Below are positions 26,009-34,487 of a stretch of 64,000 nucleotides of DNA, piece after piece. Origin of the DNA: Alphaproteobacteria bacterium (GTDB taxonomy: Bacteria; Pseudomonadota; Alphaproteobacteria; JAVJVX01); contig JAVJVX010000005.1 of assembly GCA_040220875.1 (NCBI GenBank), forward strand, positions 124,001-188,000, in the 5' to 3' direction. Made by a program: the position numbers and the translations under genes. How positions within the stretch are numbered: position 1 is the stretch's first letter; each line of letters starts with the position of its first letter. The notes under the pieces are model-generated. The model made no database searches. It had not been told where the DNA came from and saw only the letters and a list, made by a program, of their open reading frames with translations.

Positions 26009-27400
26009 CTATTCCCGCAATCGGAGCTGGCTCAGCTTGGTGCCGATCTCGCGAAAGGCGGCTTGAAGGTCGGCGTTGTTGGGGGAGTTGAAGTAATGCT
26101 CGTCCGAGGTGGCGCAGTTGCGAAAGAGGTTCTGCGTCGTCGTGTTGCTGAGCTGAAAGGTGATCGTATAGAGAATGACACCCTGGGCCTTGATGTCGGT
26201 ACAGAGAGCGGCCATGCGGTCGTTTACCTCGTCAAGCGCGGCACCCTGGGTGGTGACCCCCAGCCGTCCCCAGCCGACGCGGCCGTAGGCTGTGTAGTCG
26301 CTGCCGTCGGGGCCCGCGGGCGGTTTGTCAAACATCTGGTTGACACCATCGGTCAGGATCACCATCACCTTGTCCATCAGGGGTGTGCCGTAATCGAGCG
26401 GCAGGTTGGCGGGAGTCCCTCCCCCCCAAAGACCGCGCCAGCGCGGCGAGATCGCACGCCAGCCCCAGACCAGACCGAGATTGGTCAGCGTGCCGCCCCG
26501 ACTCCAGGCCTGCATTTCGTCGATCGCCGCGATCACGCCGGACTTTTCCGCCGTGAGCGGCGTGACCGCGGGACCACAGCCGAGATTGGGACCGGTCCCG
26601 TCATTTCCCCAGAAATTCTCCTCCCTGACCGGCGGCCAGGCATTGTCGCTGTCGACCGGGAACAGATATGGCGTCCAGTAAAACCCGTCTCCGGGCGGGT
26701 CGTCGGTCTGGTCGAGGGGGGCTGTCCGGGCCTCCACGCAGCCTTTCCAGGTGGTCGGGCTGTAAGCGCCGGCATCGAAGCCCGTAAGCCAGTCCTGGTG
26801 AGCCGCGCCAATATTCACGGAAGCGGAATAGGGCACGAGGCTGACCCAGAAATCCGGCACCGTTTCACGCTCTCCGTAAAGAATATTCACGAGGTCCTTG
26901 GCCGCCGCCTTCATGGTGCCAATCTTGTCGTTGCTCGACATCGAACCGGTATTGTCCATGACGAGAGCCAGCTCCATTCCGCGCACCGAGCGTTGAACCA
27001 CTGTCCGCGCCGACACCGTCATCTTGTCGTGGCCGAACAGTGACATGAAGGTCGCCGGCAGTTCCGCCGACGCCGTCAGCGTGATGATCTCGCCATTGGC
27101 GTCGACATTGATCGTCGGGCCGGTGATGGTGGCGCCGAGATAATCGGACGGCAGATTGGCTTCGAAATACATTTCCACGTCGTCCTCGAAATGGGGCGAG
27201 AAGACGACCCGGCCGCCCGCCAGGGCCGCGGCATCCAGCGCCTCGCCCAGGCGTGACTTCATCAGATAGCCGCGCGAGGCATCGGTGGCGATCCCGATGA
27301 ACCCGGCCAGCGGAATGGCGGCGATCGCGACCATCGCCGCTGCCGCGCCGCGCCGGTCGCGCCAAAATCGCCGCCACGCCTGATTGAAAGCTTGCACCAT
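26009..27400 (-). CDS. TadG-like pilus-assembly protein with VWA domain
   Basis: A 463-residue protein of the Flp/Tad type. Seen: the TadE/G N-terminal membrane helix after a basic start (RRFWRDRRGAAAAMVAIAAIPLAGFIG, written in parts: helix about 19-38), then A-S-R-G-Y and LGEALDAAALAGGR typical of TadG_N, and a von Willebrand A domain from about 142 with the MIDAS motif MDNTGSMSS at 148-156. A C-terminal DEHYFNSPNNADLQAAF closes the VWA fold. ATG at 27400 has GGGGGAG upstream; a 41-residue extension reaching into the AT-rich gap is rejected. Divergent from two TadE-like genes. Confidence 0.85.
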   Translation of the reverse strand: MVQAFNQAWRRFWRDRRGAAAAMVAIAAIPLAGFIGIATDASRGYLMKSRLGEALDAAALAGGRVVFSPHFEDDVEMYFEANLPSDYLGATITGPTINVDANGEIITLTASAELPATFMSLFGHDKMTVSARTVVQRSVRGMELALVMDNTGSMSSNDKIGTMKAAAKDLVNILYGERETVPDFWVSLVPYSASVNIGAAHQDWLTGFDAGAYSPTTWKGCVEARTAPLDQTDDPPGDGFYWTPYLFPVDSDNAWPPVREENFWGNDGTGPNLGCGPAVTPLTAEKSGVIAAIDEMQAWSRGGTLTNLGLVWGWRAISPRWRGLWGGGTPANLPLDYGTPLMDKVMVILTDGVNQMFDKPPAGPDGSDYTAYGRVGWGRLGVTTQGAALDEVNDRMAALCTDIKAQGVILYTITFQLSNTTTQNLFRNCATSDEHYFNSPNNADLQAAFREIGTKLSQLRLRE

Positions 27401-27469
27401 CTCGTTTCTCCCCCGGCCGGTGCCGGTTGAAATCCCGATGACGCCGAGTATGGCAGCACCATCTTGATC

Positions 27470-27605
27470 TTTCGTTGATAAAGGAAATAAAAGACAAGTA
27501 ATAAATAATAAAATTTTAGCCAAATTGATAATTTTCTCTAATATTTAGAATATCATTGGAATTTATTACTTATAAAAATGATGTCATTATTCAATTCTTT
27601 TTAAC
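27470..27605. promoter_or_regulatory. AT-rich divergent promoter region between TadG- and TadE-like genes
   Basis: About 135 bases of strongly AT-rich DNA, with runs such as aataaataataaaatttta and several TATAAT-like hexamers, in an otherwise GC-rich window. It lies between the divergently transcribed pilus-like genes and probably holds both promoters; silencing by a nucleoid protein is possible but inferred. Confidence 0.5.
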
Positions 27606-27669
27606 GGGCCGGGATCCATACTCGGTTTGTCGACAAGCCGGACCGGCCAGAAAAGGAGGCGGCGCGACC

Positions 27670-28341
27670 ATGGCAAAGACCGTGACAGACTCCTGGCTGC
27701 CCCGGCCGACAGCACCACGCAGCCGGCTGCCAGCCCGCCCGGGGATCGGCAATCGGCGCCGGCGCCGGCGCCGATGGCTCGGCCTGGATGAGGCGGGTGC
27801 GGGCACTCTTGAATTCGCCCTGGCAGCCCCCATCCTGATCACGATCCTGTCGGGGATTCTCGAATTCGGGATGATCCTCTTCGTCACCATGCTGATGGAA
27901 GGAAGCCTGCGCGAGGCATCGCGTTTCGGTATCACCGGCACCTCGCCTCCGGGCGTGTCGCGCGCCGAGCAGATTGTCCAAATCATGAACGAGAATCTGA
28001 TGGGGCTTGTCGATCTCGACACGGCCGACGTGACACAGACCGTCTATCCCAGTTTCGGTGACGTCAACGAGCCCGAGCCTTTCAGCGACTCCGCGCCGGC
28101 AAACGGCGTTTACGACGCGGGCGAGCCGTTCACGGATGTGAACGGCAATGGCGCCTGGGACGCCGACATGGGTGCCGCCGGTCTTGGCGGCCCCGGCGAT
28201 GTGGTCATTTATTCGGTCGAATATGACTGGCCGCTCTTGACCCCGATTCTCAGTCCCATCATGGGGCAGAACGGCCTGTTCCGGCTCCGCGCCTCGACGG
28301 CCGTCCGCAACGAGCCATTTCTGACAGCGGGCGGAGGCTGA
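27670..28341 (+). CDS. TadE-family protein with a calcium-loop-like insert
   Basis: A 223-residue pseudopilin-like protein. Seen: a very basic N terminus (RRRRRRR around residues 29-35), the TadE motif GAGTLEFALAAP at 43-53 with the conserved Glu, followed by a membrane helix (to about 74), then REASRFGITG. Between residues 130 and 168 is an acidic insert with DVNGNGAWDAD, which resembles an EF-hand/dockerin-like metal loop. A ribosome site AAAAGGAGG lies about 11 bases before the ATG. Two bases separate its stop from the next TadE-like gene. Confidence 0.82.
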   Translation: MAKTVTDSWLPRPTAPRSRLPARPGIGNRRRRRRRWLGLDEAGAGTLEFALAAPILITILSGILEFGMILFVTMLMEGSLREASRFGITGTSPPGVSRAEQIVQIMNENLMGLVDLDTADVTQTVYPSFGDVNEPEPFSDSAPANGVYDAGEPFTDVNGNGAWDADMGAAGLGGPGDVVIYSVEYDWPLLTPILSPIMGQNGLFRLRASTAVRNEPFLTAGGG

Positions 28342-28343
28342 TC

Positions 28344-28922
28344 ATGGGCATCTTGCGGCATTCGAGGATGCTTGGGTTTCTGCACCTGCTGGGACGCTGC
28401 GAGCGTGGCACGCTGATGGTTGAATTCGCCATGATCGTGCCGGTTTTGACGCTCTTGCTGGTGGGCGGCATAGAGATCGGACGATTCGTGCTGGTCGAAC
28501 AGAAAATGTCGCGCGCGGCGGTGACCCTGGCCGATCTCGTGGCCCAGAGTCCGGCGCTGGCCGCCGGGGATTTCGACAATCTGTTCCAGGCCGCCGGAGA
28601 TGTGACGGATCCGTTCGAGTTCGAGACGCGCGGACGTGTGATCGTCTCCAGCGTCAGCGCCAGCGGCGGGGCGCCGGCCACAGTGGACTGGCAGCAGGCG
28701 GGCGGCGGCGCGCTCATCGCCAGCTCCCAGATCGGGCTGCCCGGAAATCCCGCTATCCTGCCGAGCGAGATGATCGTGCGCGACGGAGAGAATCTGATCG
28801 TGGCCGAGGTATTTTTCGATTACGACGCGTTTTTCGCGGACCCCTATATCACGGACCAGATTCTTTACCGCCGCGCCTTCTTCCGACCCCGGCTTTCCGA
28901 TCTGAGCGTCCTCGCTCCCTGA
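28344..28922 (+). CDS. TadE-family protein
   Basis: A 192-residue TadE-like protein. Seen: the conserved GTLMVEFAMIVPVLTLLLVGG at the N terminus (about 22-42) with the TadE Glu, then IGRFVLVEQKMSRAAVTLADLVAQ and a periplasmic region of mixed strand/helix. It starts two bases after the previous TadE-like gene, so the pair is an operon. Like its partners it is probably exported and membrane-anchored. Confidence 0.82.
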   Translation: MGILRHSRMLGFLHLLGRCERGTLMVEFAMIVPVLTLLLVGGIEIGRFVLVEQKMSRAAVTLADLVAQSPALAAGDFDNLFQAAGDVTDPFEFETRGRVIVSSVSASGGAPATVDWQQAGGGALIASSQIGLPGNPAILPSEMIVRDGENLIVAEVFFDYDAFFADPYITDQILYRRAFFRPRLSDLSVLAP

Positions 28923-28989
28923 AGCCGGCCCTGGCCGGGGATTGAACAAGGAACTGGCCGTTTTGGCGCGGCTGGCGTATGGCAGAGCC

Positions 28990-30357
28990 ATGTCCGGTCC
29001 CGCCAACCTCCTCAGCCGGCTCTCCGGCGCGCCACCCGACGCCTTCCGCCGTGTCTGGGCTCTCGCCCTGCCGCTGGTCGTGGCCAATCTGTCGGTGCCG
29101 CTCCTGGGCGCAGTGGATACGGCCGTGATGGGCCATCTCCCGGACCCCAAATTTCTCGGCGCCGTCGCGGTCGGCTCGCTGATTTTCTCTTTTCTCTATT
29201 GGGGCTTCGGCTTCCTGCGCATGGGCACGACAGGGCTGGTGGCGCAGGCGCTTGGGGCCGATGACGGCCCTGAAATCCGCGCCGCGTTGGGCCGCGCGGT
29301 CCTGCTCGCCCTCGCCCTCGGCCTCGCGGCCTGGACGCTGATGACACCGGTCGAGGCCATCAGCTTCTACCTGCTGGACGCAAGCCAGGAGGTCGAAACC
29401 GAAGCGCGGCGGTATTTTTCGATCCGCATCTGGGGCGCGCCCGCGACGCTCGTCAATTATGTGGCCCTCGGCTGGTTCATCGGCATGGGCCGCACCCGCG
29501 ATGCGCTTGCCCTGCAGATCTTTATGAACGGGCTGAATGTCGTGCTCGACATCTGGTTTGTCCTTGGTCTGGGCCTTGGCGTGGCGGGCGTGGCCGGCGG
29601 CACGGTCATCTCGGAGATCGCCGCCGCCGTTTTCGCAACCCTGCTTATCGTTGCCAGGCTTCGCAACACGCCGGGTGAGTGGGACCTCGCCCTGCTGACC
29701 AACGGGCGAAAATTCTGGCGCCTTGCCGCGGTCAACCGGGACATCTTTATCCGCACCCTGCTGCTCATCTTCGCCTTCGCCTGGTTCACCGCGATGGGCG
29801 CCCGGCTCGGGAACGAGGTCCTGGCGGCAAACGCGGTGCTGCTTAATTTCCTTGCGATCATGGCATTCGCCCTCGATGCCTTCGCCCATGCGGCCGAATC
29901 GTTCGTCGGCCAGGCGATGGGCAGGCGTGACCGGGACCGCCTGTCGGAGGGCGTGCGGGCGAGTTTCTGGCTGGCCGGACTTTCAGCGGTCGGGTTTTCG
30001 GTTCTGTATCTTGCCGCGGGAGGCCTGGTGATTGACCTTTTCACCTCGATCCCGGAGATACGCGACCAAGCGCGGGACTATCTCATTTGGGCCGCTCTCG
30101 CGCCGGTGCTGGGCGTCTGGTGCTATCAGTTCGATGGCATTTTCATCGGCGCGACCCGAACGAGGGATCTGCGCAACACCATGGTCGTGTCGACCGGTCT
30201 TTACCTCGCCGTTTCCTATGCCGCCCTGCTGAGTTTCGGCAACCACGGTTTGTGGGCGGCGCTGGATCTGTTTCTCGCCCTGCGCGGCCTGACCCTGGCG
30301 CTCCGGTACCCCGCCCTTCTCGCCAATCTGCAGCTCGAGCGCACGGCACGGGGATAG
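28990..30357 (+). CDS. MATE-family efflux transporter (DinF-like)
   Basis: A 455-residue transporter with about 12 membrane helices exchanging cations for drugs or metabolites. Seen: the first helix start FRRVWALALPLVVANLSVPLLG (in parts), the DTAVMGHL motif near residue 42 typical of DinF/NorM, GLVAQALGADD near 85, and the second-half repeat beginning near 240 (REIFIRTLLL-like VNRDIFIRTLLLIFAF). The ATG at 28990 is preferred to TTG at 28942 because homology begins soon after. The 3' flank carries a hairpin on the other strand. Confidence 0.87.
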   Translation: MSGPANLLSRLSGAPPDAFRRVWALALPLVVANLSVPLLGAVDTAVMGHLPDPKFLGAVAVGSLIFSFLYWGFGFLRMGTTGLVAQALGADDGPEIRAALGRAVLLALALGLAAWTLMTPVEAISFYLLDASQEVETEARRYFSIRIWGAPATLVNYVALGWFIGMGRTRDALALQIFMNGLNVVLDIWFVLGLGLGVAGVAGGTVISEIAAAVFATLLIVARLRNTPGEWDLALLTNGRKFWRLAAVNRDIFIRTLLLIFAFAWFTAMGARLGNEVLAANAVLLNFLAIMAFALDAFAHAAESFVGQAMGRRDRDRLSEGVRASFWLAGLSAVGFSVLYLAAGGLVIDLFTSIPEIRDQARDYLIWAALAPVLGVWCYQFDGIFIGATRTRDLRNTMVVSTGLYLAVSYAALLSFGNHGLWAALDLFLALRGLTLALRYPALLANLQLERTARG

Positions 30358-30367
30358 CAAAAGGAAG

Positions 30368-30396
30368 CGGCGGGACGCGCAAAGCGCGCCCCGCCG
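30368..30396 (-). terminator. Probable terminator of the 77-aa membrane protein gene
   Basis: A 13-bp stem with one mismatch (30368-30380 with 30384-30396) and a 3-base loop. On the minus strand it is followed by CTTCCTTTT, so it likely ends the minus gene stopping at 30419. Confidence 0.5.
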
Positions 30397-30418
30397 TCCA
30401 AACGCGTTGCGTCAGTCG

Positions 30419-30652
30419 CTACGCGACGTTTCTTTTATAGAGATAGATAATGATGGCCAAGGCGATCAATCCGACGAGGCCGTTATCTCCAAGCGACTGG
30501 ATCAGCCCGACAAGATTGCCGACCACATCGGAGGGCAGGAACGCCGCCCCGCCGCCGAACAGGATTTGGAGCACGATGGCAAGCGCCACCAGCCCAAGCA
30601 AGATTTCCGTGATCTGTCCGATCCAGCCGGAAAGAGACTTTAGAAAGTCCAT
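30419..30652 (-). CDS. Small two-helix membrane protein (77 aa)
   Basis: A 77-residue protein starting MDFLKSLSGWIGQITEILLG. Seen: two hydrophobic helices, about 14-37 and 55-72, joined by a short GGGAAFLPSDVVGNLVGL loop, and a basic C terminus (YLYKRNVA). ATG at 30652 has GGGGGAG six bases upstream; the frame also allows GTG at 30658. I do not recognise the family. Single gene with its own terminator and a long upstream gap, so it is probably independently regulated. Confidence 0.65.
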   Translation of the reverse strand: MDFLKSLSGWIGQITEILLGLVALAIVLQILFGGGAAFLPSDVVGNLVGLIQSLGDNGLVGLIALAIIIYLYKRNVA

Positions 30653-31035
30653 TAACACTCCCCCTTTTACTGAAGACGAAAGGCTTCATTTAAGGTCCCC
30701 GCTTTTGTTCCGCGGGCGACGGAATTTAGCAAATTTCACGCGGTGAAACAAAAATATTGTAGGTTCGATGAAATTCCGCCCCTATATGTTGATGGTTGAC
30801 CATCATCGACCGCACCGGACACAAGAAATTTCCGCAGTGCAATAGCGCGGGCCCAAAGGATGGCACGTTGCCGAAACTGGGATTTTTCACCGCAACAGGA
30901 TGGCTTTGTTGCAACGCAAAGATCTGACCCGGTGGCGGGGACGTCTGTCCGGTTGTGGTGAAACTGGCGGCGCCTGGCGGGATTAGTGGTAAAGAAATCC
31001 GTGCGCGCCGCGAAACTTGTTGAAAAAATCAGAGA
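30653..31035. other. Gap upstream of the small membrane protein and EamA gene
   Basis: About 380 bases with no supported gene; it must hold divergent promoters. The part near 30725-30800 is less GC-rich and contains a perfect 7-2-7 palindrome (30790-30805). Other short open frames are low-complexity shadows. Confidence 0.45.
30790..30805. promoter_or_regulatory. Palindromic operator candidate
   Basis: TGATGGT (30790-30796) and ACCATCA (30799-30805) form a perfect 7-2-7 inverted repeat in the divergent gap. The shape suits a helix-turn-helix dimer, but the regulator is unknown. Confidence 0.35.
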
Positions 31036-31992
31036 ATGAATGGACCCGATCCCATGGCCGACCCTGTGTCCGACGCATCGTCCAATCCCCGCATTGGCGG
31101 ACTCGCTCTTTCCTACGTCATGCTGCTCGGCGCGGCGGCTGTCTTTGGGCTCATGCCGTCCCTCAACCGCCTCGCGGTCACCAACGGCGTGCCGCCCATC
31201 GATTTTGCCTTCTGGTATGCGGCGACGGGCGTAGGCTTCGCCACCGTCGCCTGCCTCCTGACCCGGCGACGGCCGGGCCATTCGGTGGCACATATCCGAA
31301 CCTATCTTCTGATGGGTGGCTTCGGGCTGGCCCTGCCCATGGTCACGCTGAACTTCGTCGCCCCCCATATTCCGGCGAGCGTGGTGGCCCTGATCATCGC
31401 CCTGACGCCGGCCATGACATATTTCTACGCGCTTTTTCTTCGGCTCGATCGGCTGAACCCGTCAAGTCTGCTGGGCCTGGTCGCCGGCTTCGCGGGCGTG
31501 GCGGTGCTCGCAATCTTTGGCGGCAGCGAGAGCCAGGCGAACACCGTCGCCTGGCTGCTTATTGCCCTGGCCGCGCCCGCCATGTTCGGGCTGGCGAATG
31601 TCTACGCGGCCAAATTCGCGCCGCCCGCGTCGCCGCCCCTCACCCTGGCCCTGGGGCAGATGGCGGGGGGCGCCGTGTTACTGGCGCCGGTCGTTTTCTT
31701 CTCGGGCAGCGTGTACCGACCGGGCAGCAGCGGCTTTGGAACCGGCGAGGTGTCGATCCTTCTTGGCGGCCTCGTTATCGTCACCCTGATCACGCTGTTC
31801 TATGAAATCGTTCGTCGGGAAGGACCGGTCTTTTTCTCGCAATTCACCTACCTCAACGTCGTGACCGGAGTGCTTTGGGCGGTCCTGATCTTCGCCGAAA
31901 GTCTTACGGTCATCTTCGGTGCCGCGCTGGCGCTTATGGCGCTTGGCCTGGTTCTGGTCAATCGCGGTTCGGCCAAGGCTGACGCCTCCTGA
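31036..31992 (+). CDS. DMT-superfamily EamA transporter
   Basis: A 318-residue membrane protein with ten predicted helices in two EamA repeats. Seen: the first repeat from about 22 (LALSYVMLLGAAAVFGLMPSLNRLA in parts) ending with SVVALIIALTPAMTYFYALF, and the second from about 165 with the conserved FFSQFTYLNVVTGVLWAVLIF (in parts) and the GAALALMALGLVLVNR ending. Substrate (amino acid, metabolite or drug) cannot be told. Followed 15 bases later by the hydroxylase gene on the same strand. Confidence 0.85.
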   Translation: MNGPDPMADPVSDASSNPRIGGLALSYVMLLGAAAVFGLMPSLNRLAVTNGVPPIDFAFWYAATGVGFATVACLLTRRRPGHSVAHIRTYLLMGGFGLALPMVTLNFVAPHIPASVVALIIALTPAMTYFYALFLRLDRLNPSSLLGLVAGFAGVAVLAIFGGSESQANTVAWLLIALAAPAMFGLANVYAAKFAPPASPPLTLALGQMAGGAVLLAPVVFFSGSVYRPGSSGFGTGEVSILLGGLVIVTLITLFYEIVRREGPVFFSQFTYLNVVTGVLWAVLIFAESLTVIFGAALALMALGLVLVNRGSAKADAS

Positions 31993-32007
31993 TAGCGCGG
32001 GCAAACA

Positions 32008-32808
32008 ATGGAAGATTTCATCACGCGAAACGAGCCTGCCTTGCGTCTTGGAATATTCCTCGGCGTTTTCGCCGCCCTGGCCCTGATTGAACTTGCTCGC
32101 CCTCATCTTGGCCTGCGTGAAGGACGCCGGCGTTGGGCGACCAACCTGACGCTCGCCCTCGTGAACACGGCTGTGCTCAGGTTCGCTTTCCCCCTTCTGG
32201 CCGTGGGCAGCGCCGCCTGGGCCGCGAGTACGGGCTGGGGATTGCTCCACCAGATTACGATGCCGGTCTGGCTGGAAATTGCCCTGTCCTTCGTGCTGCT
32301 CGACCTTCTGGTCTGGGGACAGCATGTCGCCATGCACCATATCCCGCTGCTTTGGCGGCTGCACCGGGTGCATCATTCCGATCGCGATTTCGACGCGACC
32401 ACGGGAGTCCGGTTTCACCCGATCGAGATCGCCTTTTCCATGGGGCTGAAAATGGGCTTCGTGATTGCCCTCGGTGCACCGGTCATATCCGTGATCATTT
32501 TTGAAATCGTCCTGAGCGCGACGTCGCTTTTTACCCACGCCAATCTGCACCTGCCGGCGGCGATCGACCGGGTGCTCCGCTGGCTCATCGTCACGCCCGA
32601 CATGCACCGCATACATCATTCCATCCGGCGCGAGGAAACCGACAGCAATTACGGCTTCAATTTTTCGGTCTGGGACAGGCTGTTTCGCACGTATCGCCGG
32701 GCCGCCAAGGATGGTGACCCTGGGCTTACCATCGGATTGCCGCCCTACCAGCAGGGATCGACAGGTCGTCTCGGCTGGGCACTGGCTCTGCCCTTCGCGC
32801 GCGACTAG
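32008..32808 (+). CDS. Sterol desaturase / fatty-acid hydroxylase family membrane di-iron enzyme
   Basis: A 266-residue integral membrane hydroxylase. Seen: several hydrophobic helices and the histidine clusters binding two irons: H106-VAM-H110-H111, H119-RV-H122-H123, H177/H181 near a loop, and H200-RI-H203-H204. This order is that of the family that hydroxylates or desaturates lipids such as sterols, carotenoids and fatty acids. The exact lipid is unknown. It probably forms an operon with the flanking plus-strand genes. Confidence 0.87.
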   Translation: MEDFITRNEPALRLGIFLGVFAALALIELARPHLGLREGRRRWATNLTLALVNTAVLRFAFPLLAVGSAAWAASTGWGLLHQITMPVWLEIALSFVLLDLLVWGQHVAMHHIPLLWRLHRVHHSDRDFDATTGVRFHPIEIAFSMGLKMGFVIALGAPVISVIIFEIVLSATSLFTHANLHLPAAIDRVLRWLIVTPDMHRIHHSIRREETDSNYGFNFSVWDRLFRTYRRAAKDGDPGLTIGLPPYQQGSTGRLGWALALPFARD

Positions 32809-32860
32809 TATGATCGCCGCCCGGGGCACGCACAGCCACCACGGTCAGGGGAGCAGCCAC

Positions 32861-33271
32861 ATGCGGAATATCGCCATCGGTTTCAGCGCGGGTGCCCTGG
32901 GCGCCGTCGCCAACGTCGCCTTCGTCTGGCTGTCGATCCAGTACAGGCTGACGGACCTTCTTTCCCTGTCCCTGTCGAGCCCGCCGCCTTTGCCCGAGTT
33001 CCTTTATCGTCAGGTTGCCTGGGGAGGGCTCTGGGGCATCGCGCTGGTGCTGCCGGTTCTCGAGCGCTCGGTGATCTTGCGCGGCCTGCTCCTCGGTGCC
33101 CTCGCCTCCGCGGCGGCGCTGTTTTACTTCTTTCCACTGCATACGAATGCCATGGGCCATGGGCCAGGACTTCTGGGCCAGAACATCGGCACCTGGATGC
33201 CTCTCTTCGTCCTCATCGCCAATTCCGTCTGGGGCCTCGTGGCCGCCTGGTTCTACCGCCAGGCCCGCTGA
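32861..33271 (+). CDS. Hypothetical four-helix membrane protein
   Basis: A 136-residue protein beginning MRNIAIGFSAGALGAVANVAF. Seen: about four hydrophobic helices (roughly 4-24, 48-63, 70-90, 108-132), a YRQVAWGGLWG motif and a mirrored SVWGLVAAWFYR near the end, which hints at an internal two-fold repeat. AGGGGAGC lies about 9 bases before the ATG. Unrecognised; a membrane role is clear, the function is not. Confidence 0.65.
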   Translation: MRNIAIGFSAGALGAVANVAFVWLSIQYRLTDLLSLSLSSPPPLPEFLYRQVAWGGLWGIALVLPVLERSVILRGLLLGALASAAALFYFFPLHTNAMGHGPGLLGQNIGTWMPLFVLIANSVWGLVAAWFYRQAR

Positions 33272-33425
33272 GGTGTCGGTCGGCCTTTATCCGCCCGCCC
33301 GGCGCGCGATGCCCTCCCCGGTTCCGCCGGAGACCGCCGGCCGCCCCCTTGTGACGCTTTGTTAAGGAAGCGCCCCTAGGGTGGCCGGGGAAGGGCCCGG
33401 CCGTGACGGCCTGGAAAACAGGACA

Positions 33426-34397
33426 ATGACAACTGCCAATGACGTAACGCCGCTCCGGATCGAGCGCTCGGCGTATCAGTTCTCGGCCGTCCGCGCGCTC
33501 ATCGCGCAGAAGGAAACGGCCTTGCGCACTGGCTTGCGCTCCGCCCTTTCGGACTGGGGTTTCCGCAATCTCGTCAGCACCGGCCAGATGCAGGAAGCCA
33601 TCGGCGTCCTGCAATCACCCGAGATCCCGGACGTGGTTCTGATCGATTCCGATTTGTCGGGCGGCGAGGTGACCGAGCTCATCCGCGAGGTTCGTTACAG
33701 CCGCCTTGGTGATAACCCGTTTATCGTTGCGATCGGTATCATCCGCAACCCGACGCCCGACCGTGTCCGGCAAATGGTGAATTCAGGGGTGGATTTTCTG
33801 GTGACCTGGCCGGTTTCTTCCCACGCCATCTGGGCCAGGGTGATGGCCTCGATCGAACAGCGCAAAAAATTTGTCGTCGTCAGCGACTATATCGGCCCGG
33901 ACCGGCGCGAAACGCCGCGGCAGGACGAGAGCCGTTTCGGACTGGATGTCCCCAACACCTTCCGTGACAAGGTTCTGGGACACTGGGACCAGATCACGGT
34001 TTCCAGGCAAATTCAGAGCGCCAAGGTGGAAGTCCTATCACGGCGGGCGGCGCGGCTCTCATTTCGTATTCTTGTTCTCGCCGAGCTCATGCGTCGCTCC
34101 TTCAGCGCCGGCGCCCTTGACCCGGCCGCGGCTGCACTCGCGGAGCTGGCGGATCGCCTCGGCGAATTTCGCCGCGATATCCACTTCAGCCGGTTTCCCC
34201 ATGTTCATTCGCTCGCCCAGTCTCTCGAAAGAACCTCCGTCTGGATCGCGCAATCCGGCGGTCAGCCGCATCCGCTGGACCTGTCGCTCGCTTCCGAGAC
34301 GGCGATGGAGCTCGTTCTGTCCGTCGAACCGGGCCGGACGATTATCGACGTGCGCCAGGAAGCCGCAGAAAGCCTGAAACAGATTCGGGCCCATTGA
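33426..34397 (+). CDS. Degenerate receiver-domain (pseudo-REC) protein
   Basis: A 323-residue protein with an N-terminal CheY-like fold (about 20-145) and a helical C-terminal half. Seen: the phospho-acceptor strand PDVVLIDSDLSGGE places an Asp at 74, but the usual acidic pair after strand 1 is replaced (VRALIAQKE) and the strand-5 Lys is missing (FLVTWPVSS). A YIGPDRRE motif at 155-161 links to the rest, as in a group of alphaproteobacterial receiver proteins. It may therefore act without classical phosphorylation. No kinase is next to it. Confidence 0.75.
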   Translation: MTTANDVTPLRIERSAYQFSAVRALIAQKETALRTGLRSALSDWGFRNLVSTGQMQEAIGVLQSPEIPDVVLIDSDLSGGEVTELIREVRYSRLGDNPFIVAIGIIRNPTPDRVRQMVNSGVDFLVTWPVSSHAIWARVMASIEQRKKFVVVSDYIGPDRRETPRQDESRFGLDVPNTFRDKVLGHWDQITVSRQIQSAKVEVLSRRAARLSFRILVLAELMRRSFSAGALDPAAAALAELADRLGEFRRDIHFSRFPHVHSLAQSLERTSVWIAQSGGQPHPLDLSLASETAMELVLSVEPGRTIIDVRQEAAESLKQIRAH

Positions 34398-34487
34398 TCC
34401 CTGCCCGACCCCATGTCAGATTGATTCCGGAACCCGAGGCAAGCGATCAGGCGCCAACCACGAGGCCAGGGACAGGACCCCGCACCC

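Noticed and set aside
27401-27523. N-terminal extension of the TadG-like gene into the AT-rich gap
   Set aside because: The added residues are unlike the family, and the ATG at 27400 has a strong ribosome site and the conserved start.
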